A stretch of DNA of 64,000 bases from Serinus canaria (lineage: Eukaryota; Chordata; Aves; Passeriformes; Fringillidae), in assembly GCF_022539315.1 (NCBI RefSeq), contig NC_066326.1, positions 7,890,601-7,954,600 of the forward strand. The letters run 5' to 3'. Position 1 is the first letter of the stretch; each line of letters starts with the position of its first letter. Under the pieces are notes generated by a model, which saw only the letters and a list, made by a program, of their open reading frames with translations, did not search any database and was not told where the DNA came from. The translations under genes were made by a program, and so were the position numbers. This document shows positions 45,086 to 57,900 of the stretch, piece by piece.

Positions 45086-48000
45086 AATTTTCCTAAAAAT
45101 AATGATGCGAGATTATTGGGGCAGAATGTGGGTGGAATGTAGAACACAGTGATATCTCCCCCATGTCTCTGAGCAGAAAACAGGAAAACAAATCACCAAG
45201 TAACTTTTTTATCAAATGCTGTAGCTCATCCACATTAACAGCCAGCCCATAAAATGTTCACCTGAAGTCTGTGTTTTCCTGGCCACCATTTTAGAATTTG
45301 TTTAACAAAGAACATTGAGTATCTTTTGTAAAGTGCCTTCAATACTGAATAATTAGAATAGGAAGACTTTCAAGTTGGCTTCAAGTTTTAGGCTGTTATA
45401 TAAATAAGTTCACAGGAATCTCAGATGCTTTACATAAATCTGACAGCAACTATAAAAGGCTTTTGAACATTTTTTGTTGCCAAAGTCCCAGGGATTGCTG
45501 GAATCCTAAATAGCCTGTTTTAAGCTTCAATTCAGAAGCTTTTTGTCATGTTTAATAATGTGGTGAATAATTCCTTTTCTGTTCTTAGTTTTCACATTTA
45601 TAATCCACAAGGATCTTTGATGCATGGAATAGATGCTTTCCAGATCCATAAGGGTGAGGGGTCTTTCCCACCCCAAACTCAAAACTTGCTTTCAAGCTCT
45701 CTTTGTACCAGTCCTTGTCTGTGTCTGGCTTCATCTAAAGGGCTGTCATTAGAAGCTGCTAAAATCAGAAGTTGTTAGTAGTCTGCAGAATTATGTTGGA
45801 GATATCAAAGTGAGAGAGACGAACCCTGGTGATAAATACTTTGTAAAACCAGATGTGCAACACGCAGCTGGATTAGAGAAAGGTCTGAACAGCAAAGGGT
45901 GGCACCCATGGTTTAGGCTCAGTCCAGGGAGTCCAGCTCCACTAAACTGCAGCAATGCATTTTCAGAGAGAACTGTGCTGCAGTGCAACAAGGCAATTAA
46001 AGCAAAGAACGTGCTGGAAACACGAGGCACAGGCATTCACAGAGGCTCAGAAATGCCAGCACCTGTCATCCCTGGATGACACAGCGTGTGGTTCCTGCTG
46101 TCACTGTCAGCCTGGGAGCTCCTAGAGCTGCAGGGTCAGAATTTCATTTCAGTGTAGTAGAAATGAGTGGTGCTTTGCCTGGTTTAGCTGTATTTAATGG
46201 CATTCTGAATATGAATTACACTCTTCCCATCCACCAGCCAGGTCAAGTTTCAAAAGTGGCCTCGTGCTAACTCTTGTAGTTCCTTCAGCTTTTGTGCAGG
46301 CTCTGAAATTGCACCAGTGTGTGTGTGTTACATTCCCAAACCTGGTTGTTAGTTTCAGGGATAAGCAGGGAGGTTCTCTATATAATTTTCCTTTTAAAGT
46401 TTGATTTTGAAAGATAGAATTGTTTGAGTATGCCTGATTTTGTGCTTTGTGAATAAGTCTTAGGAATATTAGGATTTAAGACAGTGTTTATGAAAATACA
46501 TCTGTGTTTGAACCAAACAGTTTTCTTTGAAGTTCCACTTCTTCCTCTTCCTCATCACCATGAGAAAACACTATTTCTCAATGCACTGTGAAGGAATCAT
46601 TATTTAGCAAAATCATTTCAGAAAGTATCTTGCTATGTAAATATGTGGAATGGTAAATGTTCTTAAAGGCATATCTTTTTAGGACTGAACATACCAAATG
46701 GTGGCTTATTTTAGATAGTTTAAGTCCACACTAAAGCTATCTACAAACTTTAGAAATATCATTCTAGCACACATGAGTATTCTGAATAGCTCTTTTGATC
46801 CAAAACCATGGAATTTGGCCTTCATTCTGTAATCAAAACTTGAAGAGTTTTAGGAAAATGAAACAGATTTTTAAATTGCTCTAAAATGAATCTTATTTAA
46901 TTAGACAGTATGGTGTAAATTGGATTTTCATTTTGTGACCAAATGAAAAAGGTTTATCTGCCTGTTTTCATACCTTTTACTGATTCTGCCTCAATGATGT
47001 TAATGTCCCAAATTGTTGAGCTTTCATCAAAAGATGCAATAAAATGGTTTTCTTTTCATGAATAGCTCTGCTGTTTTGCAATCAAACATCTTTGCCATTT
47101 GTCATTGTATTTACCACCCTCCAGTTTCACTCTTTAATAAGCTTCTTGTATTTGCTGTTGTACATTTTCTGAGAATAATTTTTCTGTTTCAGAATAGAGG
47201 TTTGGTTTACTGTAGTTTTTCTAATCTCATTTGATTTTACAGACTCATAGAGTGAGATTGTCTTTCTTTTCTCTCCATTTTATTGTATGGCCTTCTTATT
47301 ACATGGTTCCTACTATTTTATGACACACTCTCCTACTTCACTTTGCAGTTATTTCCAACAGATTTAGCATTTAGCTGTCCACATCCACTTTATGGCTATG
47401 TATAATGTATGGATGGCAGTACAGTGCCATTAATTTTTAATGAATTGGCTCTTTATCTAGTGCTATCTAATAAAGATGATCATCAGAGTGCATTGTCATA
47501 CTGCAGGGCCCAAGAAACTTTTTAATATTCCTTATTGCATATGCATATTCCCAGATCCTCTCTTGCTCTCATTTGGTTTACTGTGGCTCAATCACATTTC
47601 CATTATTTAGTTGAAAATCTGCATGTTTCACTCCTAATACCTTGCAGCTCGTGTTGAGCTCTAAATTGGCAGAGGGATGTGCAGAAATATTAAAAGTTCC
47701 AGTGAGCACTGACTTCTCACTATAGTTTTATTCTCTGCTTTTCCGGAACTGACAATTACTAACTTAAGCTGAAAATTAAACCAAATGAGTGCATCTGTGC
47801 TGATTCATTAAAGACTTGGTGTTTCCAAAGCTTGGCTTTCTTACTGCAGTTTCTCTGATGTCTCCCAGGTAACTCAAATCGGACACTGTGGTGAGGCTGG
47901 GCAGTGGAGGAGGCAGAGTTACATCTGCTGAGTTAATTGTGGCTCTGCAGATGCTCTGGCAGAGAAACACTGAGCTCAGAGTAAATAAGTATTTATTCAC

Positions 48001-51000
48001 AAAATTATTTTATTCTGTCTGAAAGCTCACTACATCTGCCAGCAGTGAATGAGCTGATTTTTTTCCTTAGAGAAGTGATATTTCAAGTTCTCAAAGTGCA
48101 TAACCTGTTCTTTGTGCCATGCAGAATGCTTTTTCCCACTGCCTCTGTACCTGTCTGTGCTGTGCCTGTGCAGGTGTGGATTTAGCACTTTGAGAGGTGT
48201 GAATGAGCACTTCCAGGGGAGGAGCTCAGTGCAGCCCAAACCAGCCTGCACAGCAGGCCCACATTTTTCTCATTTCAGAACCAGTTTCCATGAATCTTGC
48301 TTAGCCATGGAACTGCCAAAATGGCAAGAGATAGCAGCTGTGCTGTGACAGCTGTCCATAAAAACATGGAGTGGAGCAGGGAGTTCATTTAACAGGGGTC
48401 ACTGAATGCCCCCAGATGGTCACAACCTTCAGTCACTCCTGAATTTGAACCAAAGATGGGAACAGAAGCATTTGTACTACAAATGTTTGATTTCTGCCAA
48501 TGCACAGTTTTATACAGTAAATGTAAATATTCTATTCAGGTTTCATGTTGAGGATAGGTCACCTTTTATAATTGACAATGAGTATTTAGTATTAAAATGT
48601 AATGGGCTACTGTTAAAGTCCCTGAAGTCAATTTTACATCATCTCTCTCCATTCTGATGTTGTTGAGAATAGTAAAAGACTTCAGATCTTACATAATCAA
48701 ATGTGAACCAACCTGCTGCATCAGGTCTTAGACTGTTCTGCTGATAACTCTCATATCTCCCATTATTTCTCAGTCCTCTTCTGTGGCTGATCCAGAGGCA
48801 ATCTCCCCTTGCCTCCCTGCTGTATGGCCTGTGGAGCCATGTCTCACTTCCTCTTTGCATGTTTCTGAGGCACCCTGCACTTCTGAGGAACAAAAGTAAA
48901 TGAGACTGGACTTGAGGCATGCCCAGAGGGTCATCACCCCCTCTCTGTGCTCATGACAGCACCTCAGCATGTCTCAGGGGAGGTGTACCCTCCTGAAACC
49001 CTCCTCTGGCCTCCAGTGAATATGTTAAGGCACCAGTTTTATTTTATTGCTGTAAATGCTAGATGTTATCATGTTCTGATAGTCACATAACTTAATCATT
49101 GATCTTCAGATACAGACAATTCTCTTGGGAATATACTAAAATTACCATTTGGGTTCTGAGTGGTTTTGTAAGTATTTGAATTTGTTTCTTTTGCTAGAAC
49201 TCAAGTGCCATCTGTGTGTCAGTGCATATATAAAGTCCCTTTCTGTTAAGTACGTGGCTCTTAAAACCCAGGAGATAATATTTAATTGCTGCCTTGAATG
49301 GGTGCTGTCATTATTACTAATGTTTATTTGATTCATAGTGTTATTTGAAACATTGGAAAACAGGTTTTGTTGCTTAAATAAAGGCACTTCAGTTCTAATT
49401 TGCTAAAAGACTTTTTAATTTTAAGCCTTCTTTATAAATAAAATAATAGAAATATTACTCTACTGATGTATTTTCTATAAGCATTTCCATACCAATCCAG
49501 CTGAAGTTGGAAACAAAGGTAGCTGTGGTATGTGGGGAAGCCCTTTGTTCCTTGCTCAGGCTGTAATATTTTGAATTACATTTGGTTTTCTCTTATATTC
49601 AGAGGGCTTTTGCTTTTTCAAGACATTGTAAGATGCTATAAAATGCTGCTGAATTTTTGGTAACTGCTCTTAAAATAGATGTTGTGGAATAACATTTGGC
49701 TTCAAAGAAGCGCTTTGTAAGTGAATCTTGACTGCTGGAATGAGACAATGGCAGCTGAAAAAAGAAAAACACTGAAGTAGTTCATGGATTTCTGGCCTTA
49801 AAGAAACACAGTCTCCCTGGGAACATCTATATTGTAGTCACTTCTGTAGCTTGCATCACTCCTGCCTTGGCTTTAGACTGTTTAAAGGGACCTGTGCTTG
49901 GCATGGCAGGGACAAGAGTGCCATAAATCCCAGGAGCACTGGTGGGCAGCCCCCACTGGGCATCAGGGCACTGCAGCACCCAGCCCAGGCAGGGCTGGAC
50001 AAGCTGCAATTCCTGCTGGTGATTCACAGCATTTCCCTTTACATTTGTACTTTCACAGCTACTGAGCGTGTGGCTTGTGTGGTTTTATCTGGCATCTGCT
50101 GTTTCTCATCCTGGTCTCTGTTCCTGCATATAAATCATTTAGGGGGCAGGCAGAGGGAGTGGGGAACTCCTGCAGGGGTGTTGAATTACAGCTGTGTCTA
50201 AAATCACAGCCGGCCCAACAACCAGAATTTAAAAGCAAATCTAATATCTTCTTTTTTATCTATAGTTTGTCTTAGTTGTTTTAGAATGAAAAAGAACAAC
50301 CACAGTTATTGAATATTGGCTTTCACAAAGATAGAGATCTTTCCAGCAAAGGAGATAAAAGAACACTCCCCAAAGCCACTGGAATACATTTTGCCCTCCC
50401 ATGCAGCATTGTTATGCTATCATTATCCTCCCTTTGCTTCCCCTTTTGCCTAATAAGGATGTTTTTATATGACCAAAAAAAGAATGTTGGTCTCTCATAA
50501 TAGTAAAAAAACTTACTTGGTTGATGCCTGTGTATTAGAGTGAATAAGGATGCTTTGAAATAGCATTTTTCTTTGGAACTTTGTTTCAATGGTCAAGGAA
50601 CTGGCAGTCATAAAGACTGGGGTGATAGTGAAGCTCTGATGATGCAGCTGTGGATTTCAGTGGGGCGAGGGTTCCACTCCAGGGAAGAATTATTTGGCTA
50701 ACGTTCTCCAAATGGGAGGAACATGTGATATTCTCCTGCTGCTGACTATAAAATATGTTCATTTTCAATAAATATAACCTTGTCTTGAGGTTTATATTGC
50801 TGTGTGTTATATTAATTATCTGAACATTTTCCACAGAAAGTCCAAGGCAGCATGTTCTCAGATTTCATGGATTCTCTGCAATCTCTGTTTTCAGGCTGAA
50901 ACTGTTTCAGGGACCAGGGACTTGGGTAGTTTTTTGGTAATTTCGATGTAGGCTTCTGGTGTTCTGGGAAATATGTGGCATTATTTCTGTTTCAGAGCAA

Positions 51001-54000
51001 TCTGCTTGGTAAGTGCTGTCTGGTTCATGTGGAATTCTTGCTTCCTAGGGTTATCCCATTAGCTTAACTGTTATCCCATCAGGAGGAAAAGGGCAGTTAT
51101 TGTAGGAAGCTATGTGGAGATTTTATCTCTCTTTAACAAAAAACAAGTTTTCAGCAAGAAAAGGGGAGAAATCCCTGAGAGTGCATAGGAGCAGTTTCTG
51201 ACTGTGCACTGTCCACAAGGGCAGCATCCGTGATCCAATCCAAGTCCTTTTAACTCTGTCCCAAAGCATACATATGCCTTCCTAAAAAAATAAATTTCAA
51301 AGGGATAGTTGTGTCACCAGCTGGACAATTTTCAAAGTGAAAATAGATGATTTCACGAGAGATGTAAAAGTCTCTGTTGCATGTGCTTATTTGTGTGCCT
51401 GATGCCTTCTGTCTTATGGTCCCCATTCCTTGATCTCCAGCAGCAGTGACATTATCCCAGCCAGCACTAGTTTGACATTTCCAAATGAGTTAAGGAACAG
51501 CCTACATTACTGTTTTCTTAAATGTACATTTTAGCATTCCCCATCATCCTAAAAACAATGGCAGGTTATGCAAATTACTTTAAAAAAAAAAAAAAAATGT
51601 TCCTTTTCTCTGGGGTCAAGTTTCCCAAACCTGCTTACTGAGGGTTTTGTGTGTAATTTGCACTCACAGAAGCTACTTGTACAGGAAAATATGTCATTAG
51701 TCCCCTTAGACTTGCAGCTAGTGGTGGCCAGCCAACTTCTAAGTCAAAAATGTTCTTTTTGGAAAGAATGGCACACCTCCCATTCTCTCTCCCAGGGGCA
51801 CAGGCTGGACTGTGTAAGGCTCAGCCAAGGTTTGTCCCTGGCTCCAAAGGCCACCTGGCTGCCAGCAGGTCCTTGGGATGGGAGCTTTGTTCTGGGCTCC
51901 AGGGCGGCTGTGAACATCTGCATGCACACATCAGCTTATGCTGGTTCAGTCTGAATTAGTACAGTTTTCAAATGAGCTGGCAGAGTGTTTGATCAGAACA
52001 GCTGTGATTTTTCTTTTTTCTTTTGCTGTCACATATACAGACATTTCTCTTTGCTCCGGAACTTTGTCTTAGTTTGTAAATTCTCAGGAGACAAGCAAAC
52101 CCAGAAACTTCTAGAGCAAGGATGTGTTGAACCAGAAAAAACAGGACCTGCAGCTTTGAGACACTGAATCTCTCTCTTGATAAGAGCTGAAGCCCTGGGG
52201 CATACATATACATAGCCAAACCCACAATAAATATCAATGCACAAAATGTGTCACCAGGAAAGGAACTGAGAATTCACTCTGGGAACAAAGATCTGCAAAT
52301 CAATAAAAGGGGGGAAAGAGAGATTTAATAAGAAAACATACTGTGTTTCAACAATACCACCACCTGCCCCACCCAGGGACCAAGAGCAGGACTTTACATT
52401 AAAAGCTCTCCTGAGATAAGCTATGCTGTGATTTGCTCACACTGCTGCTAATTTTCAAACTGTTTAAATACCATGACTCTAAAACTATCCAGATGAAAGA
52501 GAATTGTATGTGAGCCTGGATATACTGCAAGGCAAGCACAGTGGCAGAAATGTGTTCCTCTTACAGATAGGCACCTTCAGCACTAGGCTGAGCTTTTGTT
52601 CAGAGGCACTGCTTGTTGTGGAAGTCATGGCACATCTGATGTCAGGACCTTCAGTGGTATTTCAATGGTATTATTTACAACTTGCATGCAGTTGAAGGCT
52701 TGACAGCTGCTTCACAAACAAGTGTGTTGGGAGGACTGCAGCCACGTGTAGCTCATCACACAGAGGGCATGGTGAAGCCAGGGCAAACAAATGCAGTGGG
52801 AATTTGTGGTTTTTAGTCCAAATTGTTGAGCTTTTATCAGTTGGAACAGGAAAGCAGCCTAACTAGATGCTTTTAAGTAGACGAGCTCTGCTCAGGAAGA
52901 TATGGAAAAACTGGAGGTATCTGTGTGTGTGTATATGTAGATATAAAAGTTAGGCATGAGTGGGAGAAAGTAAAAACCTTCCAGAGTATGTAGCTGAATT
53001 ATTTGGGCTCAGGAGGATGGGAGGGTGAGAGGAAATGTGTGAAGAGAGGGAGATGATATTTGAGAAGGCAAAATGACCCATCACACTGAGCAAATCCAAG
53101 TGTGGAAGTGCAGTAGTGGGAAGGCAAGTATGTGTGTGGAAATGAACAGGTCTGTTGGGGAGCTCTGAGATCAAAACATGCAGTGTTTCTTATAGACTAT
53201 CTAAAATTAGGCATACATGTAAAATGGAGGAGAAGAGCTGATGCTGATAAAGACTAAACTAAGACATTTTGCTGTTAGTTCTCCTGGGAGAAGTATTGCA
53301 AGCATCTGTAACCTGGTCTCCTGCCCACAAAGAATTTTCTTCCAGGTAACAGAGTGTTGGTTTGGTATTTGGGATCAGGCACCCACTGGAGGAGCTTGCT
53401 TTTAGGACCAGGTTCCTTGCACCAAGTTAGTCTGGTTTTCTTATGGGTGATGAGCTTGCAATTTATAAATGCTCTTGAAGTGCCCTGGCTTTGTCAGTGG
53501 GAGAAGTGACCACAATGGACAAATGATCTTGTCATCTTCCCCTCTCCATCCCCTGTGTCTGTCTTTTAGAATCTTTGACAAAAACAAACAAACAAAAAAA
53601 GGCATGTTGAAATTACATACTATTTTACATCTACACTTTTAAAAAATCAGATATGCCAGAATACAAAACTAATTACAGACAACTCCTGTGCTTATCAGGA
53701 TCTCTTATCAAGTTGTTCATTCTTCTCTGACCACTGCCTATGTGACCTGAATTTGTGTGCAGCCTGGGAACCTCCTGGGTGTGCCAAGTTCTGCACAGAT
53801 CTTTTGTGTAACACTGACTTTACAAAGGAAACCAGGGCTCTGCCTTGTTTAAACACTTTTCTATATCAGTAAAATACTATCTGAGATCTAATATAACCTG
53901 ATTCAGGATTTCTTTTGGTCATTGTAACCCTAGATTAAAGCTAATTACTTGATAGTATCAGTCAGTCAATCAAGCAAACCTTGTAAAAATCAATATAGCT

Positions 54001-54999
54001 CGTAACATAATAATATCCTTTGTCCAGGCTCTTTATACATCATCTGCCACCTTAATTGGTACTGATGTTGAGCCACACAATGGTTCAAACCTGGGCTGAT
54101 TTGTTTGAGCAGTAACATGTTACCCAACTAATGCAGGATCATTAACATCATTTTTCCAGTTACTGACCTTGGGGCAGCTGTTCATAGTTTGCTTATGAAA
54201 ATTGTCATTACCCTTTGCTTGTTTTTATTCTTCTACTTCTTTCTGGATTACTCTTGACAAGAAGAGTCCGGAGCTAAGTTTCAGCTGATTGCTGGGCTTA
54301 TTTTTTCTAGCTGATATGAATTATTTTGCAGCAATGAAGTTCTTATGATAACTAAGCAAAATGAAATCTCTTCAGTGTGTGGCCTCCAAAATGATGATTC
54401 TACACATCATAAGGCTTATGGATCAGCAGCAAGAGCCTGGAAGGAAACTATTGCTTCACTTATTCACATCTTTGCCCCTATAATGCATATTAATATAGAA
54501 TCTGACAGTTGTTGTATGGACATTTAAAAGGATGGAGGAGAAATTGTTTAAAAAAATTCTTAGGAAGCCCTTTGGATTAACCAGTTTCCTCTCACCCAGT
54601 GTGCCAGATGACTGCTCAGACTATAGAAATTGCATCCTCCAAACTTTTCTGTGCTTGAGAAATTTATCAACTCTGTCACATTTAAGAAATTTCTTTCCCT
54701 GTGATATGAACATTTCTCCAGGGATTTACAAATTTAGCAAAAGCTTTGCAAATAAATGGGATAAATTCCCTAGGCCAAATCCAAGTCTTGCTGAAATCAA
54801 AGGAAATTGTGACAATAATTTTTAGAGACCAAAATGAGGTTTAGCATGTAGCTAGCTGTGTGTACACTGGAAACTGATGGCTACTGGGAGACGGTAAATA
54901 AGATTACCAAGAAAAATGAACATAGGTAGAATTTATGTTGGTGCATGAAGATTACATGATATCTGCCAAATAGTGATAAGGGTGAGCAGCAATCAAAAT
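45086..54999. other. Unique DNA, no gene recognised
   Basis: No gene was identified. A patch at 45810-46100 retains about five CpG and an 89-codon plus frame with no recognised motif. The stretches at 46880-47130 and 47460-47760 are AT-rich and of high complexity and could be conserved non-coding DNA; the second contains an octamer-like ATATGCATAT near 47538. A 22-bp near-match links 47008-47029 and 52818-52839. Homopolymers include an A run at 51582-51597, and an (AAAC)n patch lies at 53581-53599. Confidence 0.5.
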
Positions 55000-57900
55000 A
55001 TGTACTGTAGAATGTGACCTGAAATAAGATACTTCATGCCCAGTGAAAACTCTGCTAGTTGTCACCTTAGAAGGTGCCATCATACCAGGCAAAAAGTTGT
55101 TGTTATTGTTAATATTGTTATTATTGTTATCTGGTAATATTTGTTTTGGTTCTGCTAAATGATCCTCCAGACAAAGCTATCCATTTAACACCAAAACCTT
55201 TTGGGAAGCTTTTGGAAGTGTTTTAGGTTTTGATGGCTTTATTTCCTAAATAAGTAAGTGTATGTTGTATTAAAAGGACAGACAGTGTCTTACAGAACCT
55301 ATTGAGGGTTGAAGTACTCTGCTTGTTGTTAATAGGAATAGGGTTTATAAAAGACATGTGAAACATGATTTAAATATAGATATACAGGAAGGAATTTTTC
55401 CCTTTAGATTCCTTTAAATATCTATGCCTGCCAGTTAATAAGCAGTAGTACTATAAATAGTAATAAAACAGTAGCAATGACCATAGTGGGAACATGTGAT
55501 CCTCAGATCTGTTCATGTCCAAAGTGAATGCAGTGCTCATGGATCTCATTTTCAGCACTGCTTCCAGCACCTTGTTCTGGGCCCTCAGACAGAAGAGCTC
55601 CCAATATACTCCCATGAAATGATGTTGCTTCTCCTTCAAAATGCTCCTTAAATATCTCATTTTTACTGGTATATACACACAAATGTACTGGGTTATTGGC
55701 AGAGATTGTTTAGGAGTTAGAGCCAGCTGTGGAGATGTTGGACAGCAGGTTTTTGTTGTGTGTTTCTATTAGGGTTCCCTGTATCCTGCTGGATTCTGAG
55801 GTTTTCTAGGAAAAGGGCTTTAAATCTACCCTGAACTACTCCCACTCTGGGGATTGTGACTTGTTTTCCACATTCTGTGTTAATGTAAATTATGAGGGTG
55901 GTGACAATCTTGGGTCCATCCCTTCAGGGCCTCACCTGCCCCAGACTTTTCAAAGGATGGGGTAGGAAACCTGCTGCCCTCCTTGTGAGGATTATTGGCC
56001 ATGAACCCTGCAGGAACGTGCTGAGCTCTTCTGTGCTGCTCTCTGCCAGTGCTGCCAGGTTGCATTAGGACCTCCCTCAGCTTCAGAGAGACACAATGAG
56101 GAGGTTTTGCTGCTTGCAGTGAAAAGATTAAAAATTACAGCACTGGCAGGGTGGCCATCATCAGTCCTTCAAACTTACTTGGTGGAAGAAACCAAGGGAA
56201 TTTGTTTAGAAATGCACAACACAGTCCCAGGATTTTAATTTTCTATGCACGTAACAGAAATATTCCATTAGATCCAAATCTGGAGGAATACAGGTATCTT
56301 ACTTCATCAGGGTCTATTAATTAGATGCAATTTACAGGCTTTAAAAGAGAAGTAGATGTAGCTGGTATTAGTTTAACATTTAGCTGTCATAAGTAAAGAA
56401 AAACAACCTCAAAATAACCTTCCTTTAAGTCTCCCCAGGCTTGTCTACCACGTTTCATTCTCATATTCACACAGGATGAAAAAAAAAAATAAAAGAAGGC
56501 TGAAACAGAATATTGCAATGATTCAAACCCCTTTCATCTGAGCTTCTCTCAGCATGTTATTCACCATATCACAACAGAAATGATCACACCCCTCAGATTT
56601 AATTGGCAAATCCCATTGTTATGAGGCCTCAACATATACTAAAGTGTCTCTATTTTGCAGTGAGCTGGCAATGTGCTATTCTCTGCTGAACACAATGAAT
56701 ATTTATATTCTTCCACTCTGGGAGATTCAGAATTGTTTTGTGGTAGCTGCATCCTTCAGGACTCTTTCATTTTGTTTCCCATTTCAAGCCTGAGTATTTT
56801 CAGTGATTGTGAAAGGGCCTTGCCAGTTCCTTCTGTCACTGTCAGGTCCTGGTTCTTAGACTGATGCCTATAGTATCCTTCTGGAAAAAACCCACTTTTC
56901 TTTGATATTGTTATTTACCATAATGAGAAACTGGAAGATGAGTTGTGACAACAATAAAAGCCACCTTAGGAAAAGTTTTGTTCCATGCAAAGGACATTGC
57001 CTTCTCCTCCCTGTAGTCCTCATAGTGAATTATGATAAGAATAATTTAGAATCTCACCATCAGTGTGTCATTTGTGAAGCTACTTTGTTAGAGTAGATGC
57101 AAAGAGAATGTAAGTATTTTACTTAAACTAATCCCAAAAAAATTCTTAACTTTCCTTTGACCATGGGAAAAAGAAAAAAGTGCCATGTATGTGATAACAT
57201 ACAAAAAATATTCATAATTACAGCTTAAAGACCCTCTGTATTGTGCTTGGGAATATGATTATCTCAGAAGGCATGTTAAGTGCTGTACAACTGCTGGAAT
57301 AATCCCAAAGCTACCTGCTACAGACAATTCCAATTTTATTTAAATTTGTATTTTCACATGGATATCACTGTCCTTTCTGAGGGATACAAGGTTTTACTAT
57401 TGATTTTACGGGTGGGGTTGTCAAGAGTATCTGTAAAGCTTGAATTGATTTAATGTCAAATTCAAATACCACATTACTCCACTGGAAATCTAATTAATTG
57501 TAATATATGCCATTTTAACATATTTCTAGTGAATGCTGTTCACCAACACTTTTAACAAATAGTTTTGCTTCATTTCCCGGGGGAAGAGAAATAAGAATTT
57601 CTTGATAATGGTAAAGAACATTTTCTATTTTGCCTCAGGATTTGGAGTGCATAGAAGTTTTATTCATGATGGAACTACATCAGGATATTCCATATTCACA
57701 GTGTCCCTTTTCCCATGGAGTGCCCAGCCTGTCTTGCTAGGCTGGTTACAAAGTATTATACCCATGAACTAAACCCTCTCTCCAAACAGCTAAAATGGAA
57801 GCAGAAGATGACTGGTGAATGTTTTTGATAAAGTCATCTCTGATGGAAAACTCTCAAAACTAAATAAAATAGTTGGCAGGCATCAGTGTTGTGAGATCTG

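Noticed and set aside
44767..45087. 106-codon plus-strand frame rich in Phe, Ile, Leu and Tyr
   Set aside because: It is simply translation of the TTTTA-type microsatellite and has no coding signal.
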